Positions 35,246 through 42,644 of a DNA stretch of 42,644 bases are shown here, piece by piece. The translations under genes and the position numbers were made by a program. The stretch covers positions 1 through 42,644 of the forward strand of contig CALARR010000436.1 of the NCBI GenBank assembly GCA_937889015.1, read 5' to 3'. The DNA comes from an uncultured Planctomycetales bacterium. GTDB taxonomy: Bacteria > Planctomycetota > Planctomycetia > Pirellulales > Thermoguttaceae. Below the pieces are notes generated by a model, which did not search any database, was not told the origin of the DNA, and saw nothing but the letters and a program-made list of their open reading frames with translations. Each line of letters begins with the position of its first letter. The stretch's first letter is position 1.

Positions 35246-35336
35246 AGACGGGTGCTTCGCTCGCGGGTTCTTGTTGAACCGCGTAAGCCAAGCTCTCTGA
35301 ACCAGGATCGCCATCTTCAACTGCGCTGGACGAGGC

Positions 35337-36935
35337 ATGACACGCAAATGTTGTTTCGCGTTGTTGATGGGGCTAGCGAACCTCGCGCCCATCGCTCTAG
35401 GGCAATCCACGCCTTCGGTGGCGCCAGAACGGCCGGCGACGACGATCGAGATTCAGACGGCCGACTGCCAGTGGACCGCCGGCGAGCGTCTGACGCTCGA
35501 CGAAGATCCGCAACCCACACCGGACGGCGAAAAAGCCCTGCTCGTGCGCGTGTCCGGCCCCGCGTCGCCCAAGGAGCCCTATGCCGAGAAATACTCGCTG
35601 ACGGGGCGCATCTTGGACGGTCGTTTGCCGACAGACGCGCAGGGCGCCTGGATCAAGAAAATCAGCTTCTGGTTCAAGTCGGATCCGGTGTCCGACGCAG
35701 CGCTATTGCTCGTCGTGCGCAAGGGCTATGGGGATCGCGTGCCGCTCAAACCGGCCGGCTGGCGCAAGGTGGAAATCAGCCGCTGGGGGCCTGACCGGCT
35801 GCTGGTCCACGATCTGCGCGAAATGGCCCTGCGCACCGCCGCCGTGCCCGATGGGAACCGGTTCTCGCTGGGCCCCCTGCGGATCGAGCTGACCACCGCG
35901 GCTGCCGAGGCGGCGCGCTGGAAACCGGCCAACGGTGGCCAGTTCACGATCAACGGCCTGTGGTGGCTGCAGGAGAACCAGGGCGCGTATCGGCGCTTGC
36001 CGCTGCGTCCCGAGTTGCAGCAACAGGTCGACGCACGCGTGTGGAAGTATGCTGACTACCCGACGGGCGGACGGGTGCGATTTCGGACCGATTCGGCCAC
36101 GATCGGGCTGCGCATCGACCACGGCGGGGACTCGCTGGCCTGGCGCGAATTGAGTGTGATGGCCATGGCGGGCATCGAACTATACGAGGGTCCCCCGGGC
36201 CAGATGGTGTTTCGGCAGATCTCCCGGCCGGCCAGCGGCAGCGAGCCCTACGAGGTGCGATTCGGCCCCTTCGGCGAGCGCCGGCAACGCGAGTTCACGC
36301 TGTATCTGCCCATGTATGCCCAGCTCAAGTCGCTGGACATCGAGCTGGAGCCAAACGCGAGCCTCACCCCGCCCACATGCTTTGCCATCGACAAGCCGGT
36401 GGTGTTCTACGGCACGTCGTTCATCCAGGGCGGCTGCGCCTCGCGCGCGTCGATGAACCTGCCGTCCCTGGTTGGACGCCGGCTGGGCATCGACATCATC
36501 AACCTGGGTTTTGCCGGCGATGGACGCTGCGAGCCGGCGGTCGCGCAACTGATGAGCGAGATCGACGCGGCCTGCTTTGTGATGGGCCCGATCCTCAACA
36601 ACCTGGAGGTCATGCGCGAGAACTATCCACGCTTCGTCGGCCAACTGCGGCGCGCCTGGCCGGAGCGGCCCATTTTGCTGATGAGCCGTTTGCACAGCCA
36701 GGGGCAGGCCGAGCCTTACGAGGTGAATGCGCTGGTGCGCGAGGTGTTTGACGCGATGCGCGCCGGCGGCGACCGGAATGTGCATTGGTTCGATTCCTTC
36801 GTGCTCTACAAGGACGGAAGCGAGCATCCGACCGTCGAAGGCCTGCACCCCAGCGACCTGGGCTTCACCATGATCGCCGGCGCCCTGAGCCCCGCGCTGG
36901 CCAAGATCCTGAAAACACCGCTGCGCGTGGAGTGA
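35337..36935 (+). CDS. Secreted SGNH/GDSL-like hydrolase
   Basis: A 532-residue protein with a signal peptide (residues 1-22). The first 190 residues are a beta-rich, family-specific domain of unknown role, the next 150 a beta-sandwich, and residues about 355-532 the SGNH domain. The nucleophile Ser is in FYGTSFIQGGCASR, the oxyanion Gly in NLGFAGDGRCEP, the Asn block in GPILNN, and the His in EGLHPSDLGF. The residue three before His is Glu rather than the usual Asp. It may remove acetyl or other acyl groups from glycans. It sits between the oxidoreductase and the BNR genes. Confidence 0.85.
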   Translation: MTRKCCFALLMGLANLAPIALGQSTPSVAPERPATTIEIQTADCQWTAGERLTLDEDPQPTPDGEKALLVRVSGPASPKEPYAEKYSLTGRILDGRLPTDAQGAWIKKISFWFKSDPVSDAALLLVVRKGYGDRVPLKPAGWRKVEISRWGPDRLLVHDLREMALRTAAVPDGNRFSLGPLRIELTTAAAEAARWKPANGGQFTINGLWWLQENQGAYRRLPLRPELQQQVDARVWKYADYPTGGRVRFRTDSATIGLRIDHGGDSLAWRELSVMAMAGIELYEGPPGQMVFRQISRPASGSEPYEVRFGPFGERRQREFTLYLPMYAQLKSLDIELEPNASLTPPTCFAIDKPVVFYGTSFIQGGCASRASMNLPSLVGRRLGIDIINLGFAGDGRCEPAVAQLMSEIDAACFVMGPILNNLEVMRENYPRFVGQLRRAWPERPILLMSRLHSQGQAEPYEVNALVREVFDAMRAGGDRNVHWFDSFVLYKDGSEHPTVEGLHPSDLGFTMIAGALSPALAKILKTPLRVE

Positions 36936-37019
36936 TTTCTTCGGAGCGCGGCGCTGCGTGCCAGCCGGCTCTTTGACCGTATCCAGTTTCTTCCTTCCTT
37001 CTTCGATGGGACTGTCGCC

Positions 37020-38297
37020 ATGAAATCAACCAGAACCGACCCGGTCGAACTGCGGTGCACCCGGATCTTGCTGCCCACGGCAGTCTTGCTGCTGATCGCC
37101 ACGCTTTGCCCGGCGCAGCCGAGCGGCGCGCAGAAGAAGGACACGGCCTTGGCGCCTCCCAAGAACTTCAAGTCCAAGCTCGCGCCGGGCTACACCATCC
37201 CCATCGTGGACATCAGCGGCGAGAAGCAGCGGCAGGTGATCGTCGACCGCGAGCCGGGCCAATACCTGGGCCATCCGACCACCGTGCTGCTGGAAGACGG
37301 CAAGACGATGCTCACCGTGTACCCGAAGGGGCATGGACGCGGGGCGATCGTCTACAAGCGGAGCAACGACGGCGGGCTGACCTGGAGCGACCGGCTGCCC
37401 ACGCCGGCCAGTTGGGCCACGTCGCTGGAAGTGCCGACGCTGCACCGCGTGGTCGACGCGGCCGGCAAGAAGCGGATCATCATGTTCAGCGGCCTGTATC
37501 CGATCCGCATGGCGGTCACCGAAGACGATGGCGCGACGTGGAGCGAATTGCAGCCCATCGGCAAGTTCGGCGGCGTGGTCACGATGGCCACCGTGATCGA
37601 AACGAAGACCGGGCCGGGCCATTACCTGGCCTTCTTCCACGACGATGGGCGGTTCATTCGCGGCGGCGATCAGTCGCGGTACACGGTCAAGAGCCCGCAC
37701 AGCGACCACACCTCTTCGGCAGCCAAGCCTTGGCGATTCTGGGTTTACACCACGCTTTCCACCGACGGCGGCCTGACCTGGAGCGTGCCGGCGCCGATCG
37801 CCATGCTGCCCGACGCCAGTCTCTGCGAGCCGGGCGTGGTGCGTTCGCCGGACGGCAAGCAGATTGCCGTGCTGCTGCGTGAGAACTCGCGGAAGTACAA
37901 CTCGTTCGTGATCTTCAGCGACGATGAAGGCCTGACGTGGAGCGAGCCGCGCGAGTTGCCCGCGGCCCTGACCGGCGACCGCCATGTAGGCAAGTACGCC
38001 CCGGACGGCCGGTTGTTTGTGAGCTTCCGCGACACCACGCACGTCAGCCCCACCAAGGGCGACTGGGTGGGCTGGGTGGGCACGTACGACGATATCGTCC
38101 AGGGCAAGGAAGGGCAGTACCGCGTGCGGATCATGGACAACACCAAGGGGGCCGACTGCACCTATCCCGGCGTCGAGCTATTGCCGGACGGCGCCTTTGT
38201 GACCACGACCTACGGCCACTGGACCGAAGGCGAACCGGCCTACGTTGTCAGCGTGCGATTCAAACTGCAGGAATTGGACCAGAAGCTGAATCCGTGA
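37020..38297 (+). CDS. Secreted sialidase-fold (BNR) protein
   Basis: A 425-residue exported propeller protein with a long N-terminal hydrophobic signal (residues 12-33). Asp-box repeats are visible: SNDGGLTW, TEDDGATW, STDGGLTW and SDDEGLTW. The sialidase-like Arg triad is not clear; conserved-looking positions include LGHPTTVLLEDGKTM, CEPGVVRSPDGKQI and FVSFRDTTH. It could be a glycoside hydrolase of an unassigned BNR group or a glycan-binding protein. It lies 84 bases after the esterase and 89 bases before the next BNR gene. ATG 37020 has no strong ribosome binding site. Confidence 0.8.
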   Translation: MKSTRTDPVELRCTRILLPTAVLLLIATLCPAQPSGAQKKDTALAPPKNFKSKLAPGYTIPIVDISGEKQRQVIVDREPGQYLGHPTTVLLEDGKTMLTVYPKGHGRGAIVYKRSNDGGLTWSDRLPTPASWATSLEVPTLHRVVDAAGKKRIIMFSGLYPIRMAVTEDDGATWSELQPIGKFGGVVTMATVIETKTGPGHYLAFFHDDGRFIRGGDQSRYTVKSPHSDHTSSAAKPWRFWVYTTLSTDGGLTWSVPAPIAMLPDASLCEPGVVRSPDGKQIAVLLRENSRKYNSFVIFSDDEGLTWSEPRELPAALTGDRHVGKYAPDGRLFVSFRDTTHVSPTKGDWVGWVGTYDDIVQGKEGQYRVRIMDNTKGADCTYPGVELLPDGAFVTTTYGHWTEGEPAYVVSVRFKLQELDQKLNP

Positions 38298-38386
38298 GAA
38301 TTCGGTGCAGGACTCGCCCGAACGGACACCCTCGCCGGAACGCATCACAACCGCGAGAGACTCATCGTAAGGGATGGATCACCGCC

Positions 38387-40105
38387 ATGCGTGTAACGCG
38401 ACGCGCGCTTTCAATCTTGGCCTGGGTGTTGCTGGGGATGTGGGGGGCAGGATCACCGGCCGGAGCCGCAAGCAAAGGCGAGACGGTGGTCTTCGTCAGC
38501 CAGGGACTGCCGCATGCCGTCAAGTTCCTGGGACCGGAGTGGGTCCACAAGGACGGCGCGCTGGAAAGCGTGGGGGATGGAAAGAACGTGAACCGGCTCT
38601 TGGCTGGACGCTTCATCGAGGCCGGCGATTTCCACGTTCGCGCCAGACTCACGGTGCACAAGCTTGCCAAGAGCGCCGCCTCGCTTCGCATGGGAATGAA
38701 GGACGCGGCCATCTTCGGCTTCGAGGGTGGACACGGCCAGATGTACGTGGCCGGGCCGTTCTTCAACACCGATCCCGAAAGGGGCAAACTCGGCGATCCT
38801 TCGGCCTATATCCAGGATGGGAAGCCGTTCACCGTCGAGTTGCTTCGAGAGGGGGACCAGTTCCGGATTCTCATCGACGGCAAGGAGGTCCGCAAGCAAA
38901 CGGTCGGCACAGGCGCTGTCGGACCCGTGGGATTCGTGCCGATTCGCAGCCAAATGCGCGTTGAGGAGTTTTCGGCCACGGCCAACTTCGCGCCCTTTGG
39001 GACGGTGTTGCTGCCATCCACGGCGCGCGTGGACGGGGTGCGCAACATTACTATCCATCCCAAAGTGACCGAGATGCCCGATCTGAAGCTGGGGCCTTTT
39101 GTGCGTCTGAGCGACGGCGGCATTCTGGCCGCCGAACAGCGCACCGCGCTGGTCACCCATGATGACGGAAGGACATGGAAGCCGTACCCGATCTTTGGCA
39201 AGGATGCCCCCTTCCAGATCAAGCCGGAACGGGTCCTGATGCGTCTGCGAAGCGGGGTGATCCTCTTGGTTTTCAACAACTGGGCGGTGGAGAACATCAG
39301 TTGGGACTACCAGGCGAACAAACCTCGTCCCGACATGCACCGTCCGACCTACGTAGTCCGCAGCCTGGATGAAGGCCGGACATGGCAAGATTTGCAGCAA
39401 GTCTACGACGGTTACTGCGGGGCCCTGCGCGACGCCATTCAGACCCGCGACGGCAGCGTGGTGATCATGGGGCAGGAACTGTTGTTCGATGAAGGGCGCA
39501 ACGCCTCGCGCGCGTACGTATCCAAAGATGACGGGCTGACCTGGACCAAGGCCAAGCACTTGGACATCGGCACGGAGCGCGGCGATCATTCGGGCACCAT
39601 CGAAGGCACCCTGGAACAGCTCAGAGACGGTCGACTATGGGTGCTGCTCCGCACATACCACGGGTACTTCTATGAATGCTTTTCCAGCGACGAGGGCCTG
39701 AATTGGACTCTTCCCCCGACACGATCGAAGATCACCTCGACTGGTTCACCGGGCATGCTGAAACGTCTGCAGAGCGGGCGACTGGTGCTGTTCTGGAGTG
39801 CGATTCCCAACGAGGGCTTCAAACGCCGGGAGGAGCTATCGGTCGCCTTCTCGGACGACGATGGGCAGACGTGGACGCGGCCCGTGGTCATTGCGCGCAA
39901 TCCGACAGGCCGCGTCTCGTACCCCTATCTCTTCGAGTACGCGCCCGGTGTGCTGTGGGTGACCACCATGCAGGGCCATTTCCGCGGCAGCCTGAAGGAA
40001 GCCGACTTCTACGCGGAGGCCAAGAGCAACGCACCGTTACCGGCGTTCTACAAGAGCCGCGAACTCCAGGCCGATGAGGCCGCAGCGGCGAAGATGGCCA
40101 GGTGA
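38387..40105 (+). CDS. Secreted LamG-like plus sialidase-fold protein
   Basis: A 572-residue exported protein. I choose ATG 38387 (MRVTRRALSILAWVLLG), preceded by AAGGGA; the frame is open from 37937 only as a shadow of the previous gene. A signal peptide ends near residue 27. Residues about 30-200 form a concanavalin-like beta-sandwich (HVRARLTVHKLAKSAASLRMGM, GQMYVAGPFF, FRILIDGKEV), of the type that binds sugar. Residues about 215-560 form the BNR propeller, with Asp-boxes THDDGRTW, SKDDGLTW, SSDEGLNW and SDDDGQTW. It ends the four-gene run. The pairing suggests a binding module attached to a glycosidase, but activity is not shown by motifs. Confidence 0.8.
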   Translation: MRVTRRALSILAWVLLGMWGAGSPAGAASKGETVVFVSQGLPHAVKFLGPEWVHKDGALESVGDGKNVNRLLAGRFIEAGDFHVRARLTVHKLAKSAASLRMGMKDAAIFGFEGGHGQMYVAGPFFNTDPERGKLGDPSAYIQDGKPFTVELLREGDQFRILIDGKEVRKQTVGTGAVGPVGFVPIRSQMRVEEFSATANFAPFGTVLLPSTARVDGVRNITIHPKVTEMPDLKLGPFVRLSDGGILAAEQRTALVTHDDGRTWKPYPIFGKDAPFQIKPERVLMRLRSGVILLVFNNWAVENISWDYQANKPRPDMHRPTYVVRSLDEGRTWQDLQQVYDGYCGALRDAIQTRDGSVVIMGQELLFDEGRNASRAYVSKDDGLTWTKAKHLDIGTERGDHSGTIEGTLEQLRDGRLWVLLRTYHGYFYECFSSDEGLNWTLPPTRSKITSTGSPGMLKRLQSGRLVLFWSAIPNEGFKRREELSVAFSDDDGQTWTRPVVIARNPTGRVSYPYLFEYAPGVLWVTTMQGHFRGSLKEADFYAEAKSNAPLPAFYKSRELQADEAAAAKMAR

Positions 40106-40188
40106 TCTCTCTCGTGGAGAGTCGGCTTGATGCAGGGCGGTTGTTGACCGGCCGCGATGCGAGCCCGATCGCCGGTCTGCCCCGCAAG

Positions 40189-40851
40189 TCACTTCCTTGG
40201 GCGACGCAGGCTCTTGCGAGCCCGGCGGCGGTACCAGAAGATGCCGGCCAAGGCCATGCAACCGCTGCCCAAGGCCGCCAACGTGCCTGGCTCCGGCACA
40301 ACGTTGATCGTGGCCAGGACCAGGTCCGAGCCGACGTTGTTGAAGCTGTACTCGTTGCCATCCACATCGGTGTACGAACTGCGACTGGCACTCGCGATGA
40401 GTTGGAAGCTCCCCAGCGCATCGCTCGAAGCAAACGTGAGGTCAAACAGGTTCAACCCGGACTCGGGGACAACAATGTTCACGTAGCCGTCACTCTCGTT
40501 GGCAATTGCCGTGTAATTGGCGTTGTAAGTAATCCGGGGCTCGCCTGCCGGATCGGTGAACACCGGGTTCGTCGCCGGATTGGTGGCAGAGCCAATGCCG
40601 AGGGTCCCGTTGCCCGAAAGCAACGCCATCCTCAGCGACACCGTGTAGCCCCAGAAGTCGCCAGCGCCGGGGGGCGAGGCGTTCTCCACTCCAAGGGTGA
40701 GGGTTCCAGAACCCGATGGACTGCTCGAACGGTCCCAGGTCAGCGTCGGCGCCGACGAGGTCAGGTTGACCATCTCCCCGAAGGCGACGCTCGCAAAAAC
40801 CACCGCGCAGACAGAGGCGGACAAACCACATCGGACGAGCCTGGCGACCAT
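40189..40851 (-). CDS. PEP-CTERM sorted surface protein
   Basis: A 220-residue exported protein. A signal peptide covers residues 1-25 (VCAVVFASVAFGE). The middle is beta-rich and resembles cohesin-like or extracellular adhesin folds (SDALGSFQLIASASRSSYTDVDG) but I do not recognise the domain. The C-terminus is a PEP-CTERM sorting tail: VVPEPGTLAALGSG, a hydrophobic helix, then WYRRRARKSLRRPRK, so an exosortase elsewhere should process it. GGAGGTG precedes ATG at 40849-40851. It is convergent with the BNR operon and lies downstream of the dockerin gene on the same strand. Confidence 0.85.
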   Translation of the reverse strand: MVARLVRCGLSASVCAVVFASVAFGEMVNLTSSAPTLTWDRSSSPSGSGTLTLGVENASPPGAGDFWGYTVSLRMALLSGNGTLGIGSATNPATNPVFTDPAGEPRITYNANYTAIANESDGYVNIVVPESGLNLFDLTFASSDALGSFQLIASASRSSYTDVDGNEYSFNNVGSDLVLATINVVPEPGTLAALGSGCMALAGIFWYRRRARKSLRRPRK

Positions 40852-41062
40852 AACAGTTCACCTCCAGAAGACCTGCTAAGTTACACACCTCAGTGTAGTT
40901 GGCACCCAACCTGATTACTATCCCCAAATCCGAACGAATGATCGTTATCCAGTATGGACACAACACATTTCTACGCAATCGGTTACGCTCTTCTTTCGAG
41001 CCGCTTTTCAACGGCACTTCCGGTCACCACGTAGACTGCCGTTGGCAATCAGGGACCGGTCT

Positions 41063-42644
41063 CTAAACGACAGCTTGATCACTCAGGTCACTTGGCAGGA
41101 CAGCCTGCCAGAAATCGACCCCGTCGAGCACCCGATCCGTGGCCAGGGCCAGTTGGTCGCTGGAATCGCTGGCCAACACGGGCGACTCGCCTGGCACAAT
41201 CCCGACCAGTTGGGAGACTGGCGTCTCCGCAGGGCTTGCCATGCTGCCCAAGGCAAAACAGGCCCCCGCGTCCAAAGCAAGGTCCACAGCCAGGACAGCG
41301 CCTCGTGCGGCTTCGATCGGCGAGGTCAGAGCCTGCCCCAGGTCGATCGCGCCGGCCGACGCGGTCAACACCAGGGGCTGCACGACATTGCTGACTGTGA
41401 CGCTGGCCGGCGATTGCAGCACCGGCGCGGAGGTATAGCTCACGATGCAGCCGGTCACGGCGGCGGCGTTCACCGTGCCGATGTTCAAAACGCCGCCAGT
41501 CGTGGCGGAGGTTTCCGGCACGCCGCTAGTCACGACCAACGAGATCGGCAGAATGCTGGCCGGCGGCGAGATGAGTTGCGCCGTGTTGACCAGCGTGAAC
41601 GGAGCCGACACCACGGGTGCAGACAAGAAGCTCGGCGACAAGGTGACGGTCGCATCGCTGGAGGTCACCGCCGGTGCGACGATCAAGGTCGACGACTCCG
41701 CAACCGGTGTCGTCGCAACCGTCGCAGTCGTTGTGTCGACCGACAGGAGCATGGTGGTGCCCGGCGGGACCGTCGTGACGAGGCTTTCGGTGCTCACGCT
41801 CTGCGTACTCAAGCTCTCCGTAATCAGCCCTTCCACAATCACGCTCTGCGTAGCCGTCTCCGGTTCCGGCAAGACCGGCTCGTCAAAGTCGATCAGGAAG
41901 AACATCTCCCGGTTGCGCACCAGGGCCACGTCCGTGCTGTTGACCATGCCCGAGCCGTTCAGGTCGCGGCGATAGTTCGTGGTGTCGGTATCGCCCATGC
42001 CCCGGTTGCGGACCACGGCCACGTCGGTGCTGTTCACCCCGGCGCTGAGGTTCACATCGCCCGGCAACAGGTTGAAGCGGAAGTTGCAGTCCCCGCCAGC
42101 CACGCCATTGCCCGAGTTGGCGTAGGTCGTCGTGCTGGTCGTCCATTCCCCATCCAGGGCATTGCCGGCCAGGTCGGCGGTCAGGTCCGACTCCAAGGCG
42201 ATCCAATACTTGTTGGCCCCCAGGGTGGCGAAGGTCCACTGGTAGGTGCTGGCGTCGATAGCGGCAAAGCCGGTGGAGGCGACGGTCGCATTGAGCGAGT
42301 TGTAGAGCGTGAGGCTGTTTTGCGCGACCGTGGCCGATTCGCTGAAGCTGATCCGCAGGGTGTTCACATTGGACCAGGTGACCGTGCTGGTTTTGGCCAG
42401 TTGATCCGCGCCATCGACCAGCCGATAGCCCAGTTCCGCATCCCCCACGCCGGCCGATTCCAGGACGTCGAGGAAGGGCTGTTTCCAGGCACTGCCGGCG
42501 GCGTAGATGCCGGTCAACCTGGTCGCGCCGGTATCGACCTGAATGACCAGGCCCGAAGAGTCCAGCGACTCCGTGCCGCCTGCCTCGGCCTGCCGGGCCG
42601 TGATGGTGTGGCTGCCGTCGGCCAGGTCGACGGTCCCGCTGGTG
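41063..42644 (-). CDS. Dockerin type I extracellular protein with Thr/Ser/Val-rich tail (5' partial)
   Basis: The frame enters from the right edge and ends at 41063, giving about 526 codons. Upstream lies beta-sandwich sequence typical of large planctomycete surface proteins (VIQVDTGATRLTGIYAAGSAW). Two calcium-binding dockerin repeats follow, GDVNLSAGVNSTDVAVVRNR (about 42002-42065) and RDLNGSGMVNSTDVALVRNR (about 41908-41975). After the dockerin comes a 270-residue tail rich in T, S, V and A with pieces like STQSVSTES. Dockerins usually lie at the C-terminus, so this tail is unusual. It ends DFWQAVLPSDLSDQAVV. The role is probably adhesion or cell-surface assembly. Confidence 0.8.
   Translation of the reverse strand, partial: TSGTVDLADGSHTITARQAEAGGTESLDSSGLVIQVDTGATRLTGIYAAGSAWKQPFLDVLESAGVGDAELGYRLVDGADQLAKTSTVTWSNVNTLRISFSESATVAQNSLTLYNSLNATVASTGFAAIDASTYQWTFATLGANKYWIALESDLTADLAGNALDGEWTTSTTTYANSGNGVAGGDCNFRFNLLPGDVNLSAGVNSTDVAVVRNRGMGDTDTTNYRRDLNGSGMVNSTDVALVRNREMFFLIDFDEPVLPEPETATQSVIVEGLITESLSTQSVSTESLVTTVPPGTTMLLSVDTTTATVATTPVAESSTLIVAPAVTSSDATVTLSPSFLSAPVVSAPFTLVNTAQLISPPASILPISLVVTSGVPETSATTGGVLNIGTVNAAAVTGCIVSYTSAPVLQSPASVTVSNVVQPLVLTASAGAIDLGQALTSPIEAARGAVLAVDLALDAGACFALGSMASPAETPVSQLVGIVPGESPVLASDSSDQLALATDRVLDGVDFWQAVLPSDLSDQAVV

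Noticed and set aside
33788..35410. 540-codon open frame antisense to the Gfo/Idh oxidoreductase
   Set aside because: Shadow; the sense strand encodes a complete oxidoreductase with Rossmann and EKP motifs.

Overview
The window is about 42.6 kb of GC-rich DNA that looks like a planctomycete chromosome segment, probably Pirellulales-like. The evidence is the mix of gene families: formylglycine sulfatases, several sialidase-fold (BNR/Asp-box) proteins, Tat-like Gfo/Idh/MocA oxidoreductases, a PEP-CTERM protein, a type I dockerin protein, and the end of a giant polymorphic-toxin-like protein. The taxon is an inference from gene content; there is no rRNA or other phylogenetic marker here. I saw no tRNA, rRNA, CRISPR array or intact transposase.

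Left part (1-5.4 kb). An open frame on the minus strand fills bases 1-1652 and runs off the window. It encodes an Ala-rich coiled segment, an acidic linker and a pre-toxin-like tail. It abuts an orphan C-terminal piece of a heparinase II/III-like protein, whose stop overlaps the larger frame. Next come xthA (exonuclease III, minus) and a secreted sulfatase (plus).

Osmolyte island (5.4-16.2 kb, plus). This region holds DUF5752, treT, gpgS, ggs and an HAD phosphatase, followed by treZ and treY. It encodes two routes to glucosylglycerate (GpgS plus phosphatase, and one-step Ggs) and two routes to trehalose (TreT from NDP-glucose plus glucose, TreYZ from glucans). A 1466-residue secreted TIM-barrel glycosidase-like protein follows treY closely.

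Middle (20.5-26 kb). A vapB antitoxin gene is followed by a shortened vapC that overlaps the glycosidase 3' end. A two-domain redoxin and a canonical GH33 sialidase lie on the minus strand. Divergent from them are serC and a TIGR01777-type SDR gene. A MITE-like palindrome lies between the convergent SDR and sulfatase genes.

Glycan region (26-40 kb). A sulfatase and a GH51-like arabinofuranosidase are on the minus strand. On the plus strand are a GntR regulator with an operator/promoter overlap, a tandem sialidase-fold protein, a relic of a SagB-type nitroreductase, and a four-gene run: Gfo/Idh oxidoreductase, SGNH esterase, BNR protein and LamG-like plus BNR protein. Most products carry export signals and no transporter gene is visible. 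The set suggests extracellular removal of sulfate, acyl, sialic-acid-like and arabinose groups from a complex glycan.

Right end (40-42.6 kb, minus). A PEP-CTERM anchored protein is followed by the C-terminal part of a dockerin protein that enters from the right edge.
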